Shown piece after piece: positions 1 through 8,882 of a stretch of DNA of 37,866 bases. The position numbers were made by a program, and so were the translations under genes. The stretch spans positions 1 to 37,866 of the forward strand of contig NZ_CALADU010000296.1 in the NCBI RefSeq assembly GCF_937890665.1, written 5' to 3'. The stretch is from an uncultured Subdoligranulum sp. GTDB taxonomy: Bacteria; Bacillota_A; Clostridia; Oscillospirales; Ruminococcaceae. Within the stretch, counting starts at the first letter, position 1. Every line of letters begins with the position of its first letter. Under the pieces are notes generated by a model. That model did not search any database. It was not told the origin of the DNA and saw only the letters and a list, made by a program, of their open reading frames with translations.

Positions 1-1
1 C

Positions 2-727
2 TATCAGGCGCAGGTCATCCCCGCCATTCTGGCCGCCTTCACGCTGGTCTACTTAGAAAAGTTCTTCCGCAAGATCTGCCCCGCCGTGGTTTCGATGATC
101 GTGGTGCCCTTCTGCAGCTTGGTGCTGGCTGTCATGGCCGCCCACTTCGTGCTGGGCCCCATCGGCTGGAAGATCGGTTCCGCCATCTCGGCGGTGGTCT
201 ACGCGGGCATCTCCGGTTCTTTCCGGGTCGTGTTCGGCGCCATCTTCGGCTTCTTCTATGCCCCGCTGGTCATCACCGGCCTGCACCATATGTCCAACGC
301 CATTGATATGCAGCTGATTGCCGACTTCGGCGGCACCATGCTCTGGCCGATGATCGCCCTGTCCAACATCGCGCAGGGTTCCGCGGTTCTGGGGGTCATC
401 TTCCTGCAGCGCAAAAACGCCCCCGCGCAGGAGGTCAACATCCCCGCCTGCATCTCCTGCTATCTGGGCGTCACCGAGCCCGCCATGTTCGGCGTGAACA
501 TGAAGCTCCAGTTCCCCTTCCTCTGCGGCATGATCGGTTCCGCCTTGGCTGCGGTGGTCTGCGTGGCCACCTCTACCACGGCCAACGCCATCGGCGTGGG
601 CGGCCTGCCGGGCATCCTGTCCATCCAACCCGCCTATATGCTCAGCTTTGCCCTCTGCATGGGCATTGCCATCGTGGTGCCCTTTGTGCTGACGGTAGCC
701 GTGGGCAAAAAGAAAGGCATCCAGTAA
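2..727 (+). CDS. treB: Trehalose-specific PTS permease EIIBC, C-terminal part
   Basis: Partial gene: the open frame enters from the left edge (first full codon at base 2) and ends at 727, so only about 241 C-terminal residues are present. The product is a polytopic EIIC membrane domain. The visible YQAQVIPAILA segment, GLHHMSNAID and GVTEPAMFGVNMK motifs are typical of the glucose-superfamily EIIC of trehalose permeases; the last is the conserved ITEP-like loop near the sugar site. It would import trehalose while phosphorylating it to trehalose 6-phosphate, using phosphate from EIIA/HPr. It is followed after 12 bases by the phosphotrehalase gene, which supports the trehalose rather than sucrose or beta-glucoside assignment. 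The EIIB domain and promoter lie outside the window. Confidence 0.9.
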   Translation, partial: YQAQVIPAILAAFTLVYLEKFFRKICPAVVSMIVVPFCSLVLAVMAAHFVLGPIGWKIGSAISAVVYAGISGSFRVVFGAIFGFFYAPLVITGLHHMSNAIDMQLIADFGGTMLWPMIALSNIAQGSAVLGVIFLQRKNAPAQEVNIPACISCYLGVTEPAMFGVNMKLQFPFLCGMIGSALAAVVCVATSTTANAIGVGGLPGILSIQPAYMLSFALCMGIAIVVPFVLTVAVGKKKGIQ

Positions 728-739
728 GGAGGAGTTTCC

Positions 740-2374
740 ATGACCAATTTCCACGACAAGGTGGTTTACCAGATCTACCCCAAATCCTTCTATGACGCCG
801 ACGGCGACGGGGTGGGGGATCTGCGGGGGGTCACCGCCAAGCTGGACTATCTGGCCGAATTAGGGGTGGATTACCTCTGGCTGACCCCCTTCTTCCCCTC
901 ACCCCAGCGGGACAACGGCTACGATGTGGCCGACTATTGCGCGGTGGACCCCCGGTTCGGCACGATGGCCGATCTGGAGCAGCTCATTGCCGAGGCCGGC
1001 AAGCGGGGCATGGGCCTGATGCTGGATATGGTGTTCAACCACACCTCCACCCAGCACGAGTGGTTCCAGAAAGCCTTGGCCGGGGACGAAACCTACCAGA
1101 ACTACTATATCTTTAAAGAGGGCGACCCCGACACGCCCCCCACCAACTGGGTATCCAAGTTTGGGGGCAATGCGTGGCAGTACGTGCCGGAATTGGGCAA
1201 GTGGTATCTGCACCTCTTTGATGTGACCCAGGCCGACCTGAACTGGGAGAATCCCGCCGTCCGGGCGGAGCTGGCCAAGGTGCTGCGGTTCTGGAAGGAC
1301 AAGGGCGTGAAAGGATTCCGCTTCGACGTGGTGAACCTGATCTCCAAGCCGGAAGTATTCGAGAACGACTACGAAGGCGACGGCCGCCGGTTCTACACCG
1401 ACGGGCGCAACGTCCACCGCTACTTACAGGAATTGGTAGCGGCGGGGGGCATTGACGGCATGGTGACGGTGGGCGAGATGTCCAGCACCACGCTGGAGAA
1501 CTGCATCGGCTACACCGCCCCCGACCGGCACGAATTGGCGATGTGCTTTAACTTCCATCACCTGAAGGTGGATTACAAGAACGGGGACAAATGGGCGCTG
1601 ATGCCCCCCGACCGGCAGGCGCTGAAGGACCTCTTTGCCCATTGGCAGGAGGGCATGCAGGCCCACGACGGCTGGAACGCCCTGTTCTGGTGCAACCATG
1701 ACCAGCCCCGGGCGGTAAGCCGGTTCGGGGACGACGGCCGCTACTGGAAAGAGAGCGCCCAGATGCTGGGCATGGCCACCCATTGCATGCGGGGCACGCC
1801 CTACATCTACCAAGGCGAGGAGCTGGGCATGACCAACGCCCACTTCACCGCCATCGACCAGTACCGGGACGTGGAAAGCCTGAACTACTACCAAATCTTG
1901 CAGCAGCAAGGCCACACGGCGGCCGAGGCGCTGGAGATCTTGGCGGCCCGCAGCCGGGACAACGGCCGCACCCCCATGCAGTGGGATGACACAGCCCACG
2001 CGGGCTTTACCGCCGGCACGCCGTGGATCGGCGTGGTGGATAATTACAAGACCATCAACGCCGCCGCGCAGGTGGAGGACCCGGATTCCCTCTTCCAGTG
2101 GTACCGCACCCTCATTGCGCTGCGCAAAGAGTATGAGGTCATCAGCGAGGGCCGCATCGAGATGCTCTTCCGGGACAACGCCGACCTGCTGGCCTACCGC
2201 CGCTTTACCGGCCGCGAGGAACTGCTGGTGGTCTGCAACCTCACCGGCCACGACACGGCGCTGACCCTGCCCGAAGGATGGCAGGACGCCCGCCGTCTGC
2301 TGGGCAACTACCCCGACGGTCCCCGCACCGCCCTGCAACCCTTCGAGTGCATGGCGCTGTACCGCACCCGATAA
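740..2374 (+). CDS. treC: Alpha,alpha-phosphotrehalase (trehalose-6-phosphate hydrolase)
   Basis: Cytoplasmic GH13 hydrolase of 544 residues, the usual TreC length, splitting trehalose 6-phosphate into glucose and glucose 6-phosphate. The (beta/alpha)8 barrel motifs are all visible: YQIYPKSF at the start, DMVFNHTS, GFRFDVVNLIS with the nucleophile Asp near residue 196, VGEMSS with the acid/base Glu near 246, and NHDQPR with the third Asp near 320. YPKSF with GDGVGDLRG is the pattern of the TreC/oligo-1,6-glucosidase group; the PTS permease just upstream makes TreC the better choice. A strong AAGGAGGA site sits 7 bases before the ATG. The pair probably forms the trehalose operon; treR is not in the window. 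An intrinsic terminator follows at 2488-2515. Confidence 0.95.
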   Translation: MTNFHDKVVYQIYPKSFYDADGDGVGDLRGVTAKLDYLAELGVDYLWLTPFFPSPQRDNGYDVADYCAVDPRFGTMADLEQLIAEAGKRGMGLMLDMVFNHTSTQHEWFQKALAGDETYQNYYIFKEGDPDTPPTNWVSKFGGNAWQYVPELGKWYLHLFDVTQADLNWENPAVRAELAKVLRFWKDKGVKGFRFDVVNLISKPEVFENDYEGDGRRFYTDGRNVHRYLQELVAAGGIDGMVTVGEMSSTTLENCIGYTAPDRHELAMCFNFHHLKVDYKNGDKWALMPPDRQALKDLFAHWQEGMQAHDGWNALFWCNHDQPRAVSRFGDDGRYWKESAQMLGMATHCMRGTPYIYQGEELGMTNAHFTAIDQYRDVESLNYYQILQQQGHTAAEALEILAARSRDNGRTPMQWDDTAHAGFTAGTPWIGVVDNYKTINAAAQVEDPDSLFQWYRTLIALRKEYEVISEGRIEMLFRDNADLLAYRRFTGREELLVVCNLTGHDTALTLPEGWQDARRLLGNYPDGPRTALQPFECMALYRTR

Positions 2375-2391
2375 AAGATACGGGGGTTTGT

Positions 2392-2429
2392 GTTCCTTCT
2401 TTACAAAGAAGGAACCGAAGAAATTCCAA
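2392..2429 (+). repeat. Single copy of the GTTCCTTCTTT palindromic interspersed repeat
   Basis: An 11-base arm GTTCCTTCTTT is followed by AC and the reverse-complement arm AAAGAAGGAAC, then CGAAGAAATTCCAA. The same 38-base block occurs three times at 15097-15347. It begins 17 bases after the treC stop codon. Probably a small interspersed element that can fold as a cruciform or RNA hairpin. Confidence 0.8.
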
Positions 2430-2487
2430 ACAAAAAAACAAGAATGGGCGGCAGCGGAACACCGGAGCCCGCCCGGACCACACCTTA

Positions 2488-2520
2488 CAGGAGGAGCCTT
2501 AAACGGCTCCTCCTGTTTTG
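2488..2520 (+). terminator. Intrinsic terminator of the trehalose operon
   Basis: Perfect 11-bp stem CAGGAGGAGCC (2488-2498) with GGCTCCTCCTG (2505-2515), a six-base loop, then TTTTGTTTTTG. Lies 113 bases past treC. Confidence 0.9.
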
Positions 2521-2590
2521 TTTTTGCCGCGGGGGCCTGTTCCCCCTCTTTTGAGACCCCCGCTATACTTGTAAAAACTGTACCGCCGCC

Positions 2591-2619
2591 TTGTGTGGGC
2601 CGCCGAAACATGGTATAGT
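2591..2619 (+). promoter_or_regulatory. Sigma-A-type promoter of the repeat-protein gene
   Basis: TTGTGT at 2591-2596, 17-base spacer, TATAGT at 2614-2619 in the context TGGTATAGT (extended -10). About 60 bases upstream of the start codon at 2680. The same GGTATA(G/A)T form recurs at 14577 and 15548. Confidence 0.65.
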
Positions 2620-2679
2620 GAAGATAACTAGCCGAAAAAGCGCAGATTTTGTCGCTTTTGCCGTAAGGAGGTCCCCCTG

Positions 2680-4992
2680 ATGAAACGTTTGTCTGCTCTG
2701 TTTACCCTGCTGGCCTTCTGTCTGATGGTATGTCCCGCGGTCTGGGCGGCCCCCACCACGGCGGCTGCCGCCCCATCCACCACCACGGTGACTACCCCCG
2801 CTGCGGCGGCGGTGTCCTATCTGGACGAAAACGGCAAGACCCAAACCTGCCAACAATACACCACCCTGACCGCGGATACCACCCAATGGTCCGACGGCTG
2901 GTTCGTGGCTTCCGGGACAGTGACCCTCTCCGGCCGGGTCACCGTGACCGGAGATGTAAAACTCATCCTGACGGACGGCGCCCAACTGGATGTGACGGGC
3001 ATCACCCTTGCCCCCACCGCCGCCCTGACCCTCTATGCCCAGTCCACCGGCGCCCAGCAGGGCGTCCTGAAAGCCGTCACCGCAGACCCCTCTGCCGCGG
3101 CCATCGGCGGCGATAACAGCACCGCCCAAGGCACCCTGACCATCAACGGCGGCGCCATCACCGCCACCAGCGACACCGGCACCGCCCTGACCGGCCAAAC
3201 CATCACCATCCAAGGCGGCACTGTGACCGCAACGGGCGGCACCGCCGGCGGGGCCATCTACGGCCAGACCGTCACCGTACAGGGCGGCACCGTGACGGCC
3301 CACAGCACGGTGGGCGACGACATCCGGGGCACCTTCTCCACCGGCAAGGAGGGCAACGCCCTGCTCTATGTAGATACCATCGAGGATAATCTCGACACCT
3401 CCCAGTGGAGCGGCCTCTTTATCGGCACCAGCGTGGCCACCGCCTACGGCAAGGTCACCCTTGCGCAGGACCTGACCCTCACGCAGGCCCTCTGGGTGGA
3501 CCCGACCGCCGCCCTGACCGTCAACGGCACCCTCACCGCCAAGGGCGCGGTGACCAACAACGGCACCTTGACGGTCAACGGCACGCTGAACGCCCCCGCA
3601 GACCTCACCAGCAACGCCGGCACCGTCCTGACGGTAGCCAAGGGCGGCAGCCTGCAGGCGGGCGGCAGCTTCACCAGCGGCGCTTCCTCTACCTTACAGA
3701 ATAACGGTACCCTCACCGTCAGCGGCACCGCCATGACGGTCTACGGTACCCTGACCAACAACGGCACCCTGACGGTGGACGGCACGCTGGCCAACAGCGC
3801 CACCCTGCAAAACAACAACGCGCTGACCGTGACCGGCACCCTGACCAACGCCGCCGCCGCGGCGTTGCAGAACAACGGCACCCTAACGGTGACCGGCACC
3901 CTGACCAACAACGCCAACGCCGTGGTGAAAAATGCCGGCACGCTGACCGTAACGGACGGCAAAGTGGAAAACGCCGGCACTCTGGTGGTGAGCGAGGATG
4001 GCTCGGCCCTTTTGACGGGCAGCCAGAATGCCGCCGACTGCACCCTGAAAAATACCGGTACCCTGACGGTGGACGGCGCCTTGGAGCTGGACAACGCCAC
4101 GCTGGACAACGAAAAAGGCACCGCCAACGGCAAGGGCCTTTACATCTTGGCCCACCGCGGGGTCGTCACCCCCAAGGAGCCGCAGGATGTGACGGTAGAG
4201 TACCGCATCTTCTTTGAGGCAGGCAAAGGCACGGTGAATCCCACCTCGCTGGTGACCACCGGCAAAAAGATCGCCACCCTGCCGGTGCCCACCCGGAAAG
4301 GCTACACCTTTGACGGTTGGTTCACCTCCTCCGACGCCCAAGTGCAGAGCGGCGCCGCCTTCCAAGGTTCGATGACGCTGACGGCCCGGTGGCACAAGAC
4401 CTCCTCTTCCTCCTCGTCGTCGACGCCCTCCGCCACCGCCACACCGGCCCCCACGGCCACGCCCAGTCCCACCCCGCTGGAGATGCACACCATCCATTTC
4501 AACACCAACGGCGGCTATCCGCTGGACGATGTGACCTTTGGGCTGGGCGCCCCGGTAGAGCTGTGGCCCTACGCCCCGGCGCGGCCGGGTTACCTCTTCG
4601 CCGGTTGGTACACCGATGAAGCCCTGACCCAGCCGGTAAGCACCCTTGTGCTGGTAAAGGATACCACCCTCTACGCCAAGTGGAACGTGGACCCGACCGC
4701 CGCAGCAGCCTCCGCGGCCCAAACGAACAAAGGCGGTTCGGGCAGCGGGACCAAAGCCACGCCCACACCGAGCCCCACAGCCACCCCCACCCCGACGCCC
4801 ACCGTGACCCCCACCCCGGAACCCACGGCCACGCCGGAGCCTACCGCCCAGCCGGAAGAGCCCGAGGAGGAAAGCTCCTTCCCGGTGGTGCCGGTGGCAG
4901 CAGGCGGTGTGCTGCTGGTCATTTTGATCATCGTTCTTGTGGTGGTGATCCGCAAGAAGAGCCAGAGCGACAGCCATTATCATCGCCGTTAA
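2680..4992 (+). CDS. Secreted, membrane-anchored repeat protein with InlB-type B-repeats
   Basis: 770-residue surface protein of unknown ligand. Visible order: Sec signal peptide (1-23, cut after VWA); a region with pectate-lyase/autotransporter-like GGTVTA turns (about 150-215); about twenty degenerate units of the type NNGTLTVTGTLTN (about 265-480), probably a beta-helix or beta-solenoid; two Listeria-Bacteroides (Flg_new/InlB B) repeats at about 507-572 and 601-670, each ending in a W-plus-Y/G pattern (GYTFDGWF, GYLFAGWY); a Ser run and Pro/Thr-rich stalks; then one membrane helix (about 736-758) and a short basic tail. There is no LPXTG signal, so it is held by the C-terminal helix. Start chosen on TAAGGAGG 9 bases before the ATG. 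Single gene between its own promoter and terminator. Adhesin or stalk-like function is inference. Confidence 0.8.
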   Translation: MKRLSALFTLLAFCLMVCPAVWAAPTTAAAAPSTTTVTTPAAAAVSYLDENGKTQTCQQYTTLTADTTQWSDGWFVASGTVTLSGRVTVTGDVKLILTDGAQLDVTGITLAPTAALTLYAQSTGAQQGVLKAVTADPSAAAIGGDNSTAQGTLTINGGAITATSDTGTALTGQTITIQGGTVTATGGTAGGAIYGQTVTVQGGTVTAHSTVGDDIRGTFSTGKEGNALLYVDTIEDNLDTSQWSGLFIGTSVATAYGKVTLAQDLTLTQALWVDPTAALTVNGTLTAKGAVTNNGTLTVNGTLNAPADLTSNAGTVLTVAKGGSLQAGGSFTSGASSTLQNNGTLTVSGTAMTVYGTLTNNGTLTVDGTLANSATLQNNNALTVTGTLTNAAAAALQNNGTLTVTGTLTNNANAVVKNAGTLTVTDGKVENAGTLVVSEDGSALLTGSQNAADCTLKNTGTLTVDGALELDNATLDNEKGTANGKGLYILAHRGVVTPKEPQDVTVEYRIFFEAGKGTVNPTSLVTTGKKIATLPVPTRKGYTFDGWFTSSDAQVQSGAAFQGSMTLTARWHKTSSSSSSSTPSATATPAPTATPSPTPLEMHTIHFNTNGGYPLDDVTFGLGAPVELWPYAPARPGYLFAGWYTDEALTQPVSTLVLVKDTTLYAKWNVDPTAAAASAAQTNKGGSGSGTKATPTPSPTATPTPTPTVTPTPEPTATPEPTAQPEEPEEESSFPVVPVAAGGVLLVILIIVLVVVIRKKSQSDSHYHRR

Positions 4993-5011
4993 AGCTCCCC
5001 CAGGCTAAGAG

Positions 5012-5052
5012 CAGGGACGCCCCGCCCGGGGCGTCCCTGTTTGCTTTTTGCC
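5012..5052 (+). terminator. Intrinsic terminator after the repeat protein
   Basis: Perfect 12-bp stem CAGGGACGCCCC (5012-5023) with GGGGCGTCCCTG (5028-5039), four-base loop GCCC, followed by TTTGCTTTTTG. Confidence 0.9.
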
Positions 5053-5094
5053 CCCCTGCGGTAGGGGATTTTTGAGCGAGTAAGAGGTGTTTTC

Positions 5095-6411
5095 ATGTCC
5101 AATCCCCGCTTTCTGTTCCACCTGTCGGTGATCAACGACCCCGATGTGATTGCCGCCGGGGCCGAAAAGCTGCTGGCCCACGGCTGTCAGGTGGAAGCGC
5201 TGGGCAGTCATCTGTGGCGTTGCGGCCCCAACCCCGAAGGCTATTGCCGGGCGGCCGTGCTCTACATGCCGCCGGGGCATCCCCTGCCGCCGGGCTGGGT
5301 GGCCGGTCCCCGGTGGGATGTACTGCAGCTTTGTTACAGCGCCGACCCCGACGCCCCCCGCCCCACACTGGACCCCGATTTGCAGAACGACTGCCTGCTG
5401 CGGTCGCTGCGCTATTCGCTGGTTTGGGTGATCACCGGGGCGGTGCTGGTGGCGCTGCTGCTGGCCAACCGGCTGGTGCTGATGTTGGATGACCTGCTCT
5501 ACGGTCTGTCCAACGGGTACGAGCTGGCCTTTACCCTGCTGCTGGCCGAAGCCCTTTGCCTTTGCCTGTTTTTGGCGGTGCGGATGCTCCGTCGTATGGC
5601 CCATCTGCGGCGAGCCAAAGCCCAAGGGGCGCCGCCGCCCCCGCCGCCCCGGGTCAGCCCGGTGCCGGAGGGGATTTTTCTGGTCCTGTTTGTCCTGACC
5701 ACAGCGGCGGTGGTCTGGCACCAGCCGCTGCTGGCGGTCCTGCTGCTGACCTTGCTGGCCGCTACCTTGTTGACGCTGCCGCTGCGGCGGCATTTGGTGG
5801 CCCGGGGCCGCAGCCAGACCTTTGCCCAAGTGGCGGGCAACCTGTTGGTAACGGCGGCGGTGGTGGCGGTGCTGGCCGGATGGTCGGCGGCCACCCTGCA
5901 AGGGTGGGTGGCGCTGCCGGGGTCCACCCTGCCGGTGGGGCAGTACACCCGGAACGGCTACATGGTGTCGGTCTACGACGACCCGCTGCCCCTGACGGTG
6001 GAAGCCATGACCGGGGAGCAAGCCCATTGGACCAAACAGCGGACCTACCGCCATTCGGTGTTGGTGCAGTTGGACGAGTACGAACAGCGGGCACTGAACC
6101 GCCGGGGGCTGATGCTCCACTACCGGGTGGTGGACACCCCGCTGCCGCCCCTTTATGACCGCTTGAAGCAGTCCCTGCTGGACGCCCACCGGGACCAGAC
6201 CCAGCCGGACGGCGCGGTGTTTTTGGACTCCTACCATCCCACCGACCCCACCCCGTGGGGGGCCGACGCGGTGTATCGTCTGTCGTGGGGCAGCGGCCCG
6301 CTGGACAACTATCTGGTCTGCTGGCCGGGCCGTATGGTAGAGATCGCCTTCTCTTGGTCCCCCACCACCGCCCAGATCCGCACGACCGCCCAAGCGCTGC
6401 GGCCCCAATAA
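5095..6411 (+). CDS. Unknown membrane protein with cytoplasmic N-domain and external C-domain
   Basis: 438 residues, not recognised with certainty. The N-terminal 95 residues are soluble; hydrophobic segments follow at about 105-125, 140-165, 195-215, 218-232 and 245-265, separated by a basic loop with a poly-proline stretch (PPPPPP). The C-terminal 170 residues are soluble and contain several Trp and Tyr (YTRNGYMVSVYDDP; LVCWPGRMVEIAFSW). The layout of a small N-domain, several helices and a C-domain recalls DUF2812-type membrane proteins of Clostridia, but I see no diagnostic motif. The upstream ribosome site is weak (GAGCGAGTAAGAGG). It lies alone between two terminators. Function unknown. 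Confidence 0.6.
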   Translation: MSNPRFLFHLSVINDPDVIAAGAEKLLAHGCQVEALGSHLWRCGPNPEGYCRAAVLYMPPGHPLPPGWVAGPRWDVLQLCYSADPDAPRPTLDPDLQNDCLLRSLRYSLVWVITGAVLVALLLANRLVLMLDDLLYGLSNGYELAFTLLLAEALCLCLFLAVRMLRRMAHLRRAKAQGAPPPPPPRVSPVPEGIFLVLFVLTTAAVVWHQPLLAVLLLTLLAATLLTLPLRRHLVARGRSQTFAQVAGNLLVTAAVVAVLAGWSAATLQGWVALPGSTLPVGQYTRNGYMVSVYDDPLPLTVEAMTGEQAHWTKQRTYRHSVLVQLDEYEQRALNRRGLMLHYRVVDTPLPPLYDRLKQSLLDAHRDQTQPDGAVFLDSYHPTDPTPWGADAVYRLSWGSGPLDNYLVCWPGRMVEIAFSWSPTTAQIRTTAQALRPQ

Positions 6412-6418
6412 ACGCCAA

Positions 6419-6451
6419 CAGGCGTCCCCCTACGGGGACGCCTGCTTTTTT
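6419..6451 (+). terminator. Intrinsic terminator between convergent genes
   Basis: Perfect 11-bp stem CAGGCGTCCCC (6419-6429) with GGGGACGCCTG (6434-6444), loop CTAC, then CTTTTTTA. It serves the plus-strand gene ending at 6411; on the minus strand the stem is shared but the T-run is absent. Confidence 0.85.
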
Positions 6452-7653
6452 ATGTAACTTGTCTGTTGCTGTACCGCCGCCCCGCCAGCGGCAGCAGCAC
6501 CACCAGATAGAGGGTCTGCACGGCCAGCCGGTAGAACGGGGCAAGCACCGCCCGGTCCCCGGGCAGCACCAGCAGGGTGTTTTCGGAAAATTCTCCGGCG
6601 CTGGTCAAAAAGGGCAGCGTCTGGAACAGCGGGTCCCACACAGGCCCCACCACCCCGGAAGAAAGCAGCACCCGCAGGGCCACCAGAAAGGCCAGCACCC
6701 CCACCAACGCAGGGAACTCGCTGCGAAATGCCGCCGACAGCGCCGCCGTAAGGGCGGTGGCCGCCCAGCAGGAGATCAACCCGCCCAACAGCAGCAAGGC
6801 CTCAGTCTGGCCCAGCGTCAGGGGCACCGCGCAGAACAGGTTTTCGATCTGCAGGCTGGCCCCCAGCCCCCGCACGCCAAAGGCCCCCAGTTGGATGCCC
6901 ACAAAAAGGGCCATCGCCCCGGCAAAGGCCGCCCCGGTAAAGAGCAGTGCTGCCGCCACCTTGGCGGCGGCCAGCTTGGCCCGGCCATAGCGGGCGCAGT
7001 GGCTCAACGCATACACGCCGGTGCGCACCTCCCCGGCAAAAAGGGGCACCACCGCCGCGCAGAGCAGCAGCCCCACCAGCAGCATGACGCTGTTCAGTAA
7101 TAGCAGCATCTGGTAATGCCCCGGCACCCAGTCGTAGATAAAGGGCTTTTCCACCTTGGCTTCCAGCGCGGTCAGGGCGGCGCGCTGGGCTTCGGGCAGG
7201 TCGGCCCAGCGGTCGGCTAGCTGTTCGGCGCGCCGGTCATAGAACCCCGCCAGCGTTTCGGCAGACAGGGCGGTCATCCGGGCGGGCCAGTCCTGCCCCG
7301 TGTACACCCCAGCCTCCCGAAAGAGGGGTTCCGCTATCCGCAAAATATCCCCCTGCACCAGCGTGTCCATACTCTGGTCCCCGCCTTGGGCCAGCGCCTC
7401 CCGGCAATCGGTCTGGGCGGCCAGCAGAGTCTCGGGGGTCAGGGGTCCGCTCCACGCCCCGGCGTCCCGGGTCATCTGGCGGATCAGCCCCGCCGCCTCC
7501 AGCGTGGGGGCTTCCACCTGCGTGCCAAAGCCGTAGTTGGCAAAGGCCATGGGCAGCGCCAGCAGCAGTACTCCCCCCCACCGCAGCCGCCAGTACCCAC
7601 CGGGTCAGCCGCCGCTTGATGATCTTTTTCAGTTCCCAGCCAATCAGTGTCAT
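6450..7653 (-). pseudogene. ABC-2-type permease, paralogue 1, frameshifted at a G7 run
   Basis: Membrane subunit of an ABC exporter, last gene of the minus-strand operon. It starts with MTLIGWELKKIIKRR at 7653 (AAAGGAGG site 8 bases upstream), then leaves frame: plus-strand C7 at 7573-7579 reads as G7. Removing one G gives a continuous 400-residue protein with a first helix ending VGGVLLLALP, an external alpha-helical domain of about 150 residues, and six hydrophobic segments (VMLLVGLLLCAAVVPLF and others). It is clearly paralogous to the gene at 7669-8882: both share a GWEL(K/Q)KI(I/L)KRR start, a PF(I/V)YDW motif before helix 2, and a LSHCAR(Y/H)GR(A/G)KL loop. As given, translation would stop early; the remainder from 7550 has no N-terminal helix. 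Sequencing error or real lesion cannot be separated here. Confidence 0.8.
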
Positions 7654-7668
7654 GGCCGTCGCCTCCTT

Positions 7669-8882
7669 TCAGCGCATCTGCCGCCGCAGATAGGCCCACC
7701 CGGCCAGCGGCAGCCCCACCAATAGATAGAAGGGCTGGGCGGTCAGTTGCAGGACCGGGGACCAGACCCGCAGCCCCGCCAGATGGTAAAGGTTCTGGCG
7801 GAACAGCTCATAGTAATCCCCGCCGGTGGGCAGCAGGGCCACCCATTGCTGGATCGTCCAAGGCAGCAAGCCGCCAAACATCGGCAGCCCCACCAACAGG
7901 GCGGCCACCCCCACCATGGCGGCAAAATTGGTGCGGAACACCGCCGACAGCGCCGCCGTAATGGCCACGGTGCCAAAGCAGCAGGCCAGCCCAAAGAGCA
8001 GGCCGTAGCCTTCGCAGTCCCGCAGGGTCAGGGGGGCGGTAGCTAGGGGCCGGATGAGCTGGATGGGACAGTCCAGCCCCCGGGTACCGAAGAACCACCG
8101 CTGCAAGACCAGCACCACCCCGCTGCTGACCGCCCACACGGCGGCAGCCACCGTCAGGGCGGCGGCCAGCTTGGCCCCCACCAGCTTGCCCCGGCCATGG
8201 CGGGCACAGTGGCTCAAGCCGAACACCCCGCTCTGGACTTCGCCGCTGAACAGGGGCGTCAAGGCGATGGCCAAGAGCAGGCAGACCCCCAGTTGGATGT
8301 CCTTGAGCACCTCCAGCACCGAGAACTGCCCCCATACCAGTCATAGACAAAGGGCGTTTCCACCGCCGCCTCCTGGGCTTCAAAGAGGGCCCGGTCGGCG
8401 GGGTCGGGGTACTGGTCTTCCAGCCAGCGGCCCACAGCGGCATGGCGGTCGGCGTAGTAGCTTTCCAGCCGCCGGGGGTCCAGTTCCTCCAGCGTATCTT
8501 CGCCATAGACCGAACCGGCGATGCTGTCCAGCGTGCTGCTCACCCAAAGCAGCGGCCGCATGACCCGGACCCATGCCTCGAAGTTCAGCTCTCCGTCGGC
8601 GTTGCGGTTGGCGGGGTCTTGGTAAAAGGCGCAGATCTGCTGTTGGGCCATGACCAGCTTTTCTTCGGTCAGGGGGCCTTGCCACGACTGGGCCCATGCC
8701 AGTTGGTTGGCGATCTCCTCAGGGCCGGCGATCAGCGGCATCGTTTCGCTGACCTTGTAGCGCTGGTTCACAAAAACGTTGACGAGCATTCCCGCCGCCG
8801 ACCAGACCACCACCAGCAGCAGCGCCAGCCGGGCGGACCGCCGCTTGAGGATCTTTTGCAGTTCCCAGCCAAATAGCGTCAT
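7669..8882 (-). pseudogene. ABC-2-type permease, paralogue 2, frameshifted at a G5 run
   Basis: Membrane subunit of the same exporter. The start MTLFGWELQKILKRR at 8882 overlaps the ATPase stop by ATGA, so translation is coupled. Frame is lost at plus-strand C5, 8329-8333 (G5 on the coding strand), inside the VYDWYGG/QFSVLEVLKD region; one additional G gives an uninterrupted 404-residue protein, nearly the same size as paralogue 1. The remainder continues in the other frame from 8319 to 7669 with helices such as LGVCLLLAIALTPLF and LLFGLACCFGTVAITAAL. External domain of roughly 150 residues between helix 1 and helix 2, as in its sister. The two permeases probably form a heterodimer with the ATPase at 8879-9757; substrate unknown. 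Confidence 0.8.

Noticed and set aside
3500..4130. Noncoding tandem DNA repeats in the large surface protein
   Set aside because: The repeats are degenerate at DNA level but keep the reading frame and a GTLTV protein pattern, so they are coding.
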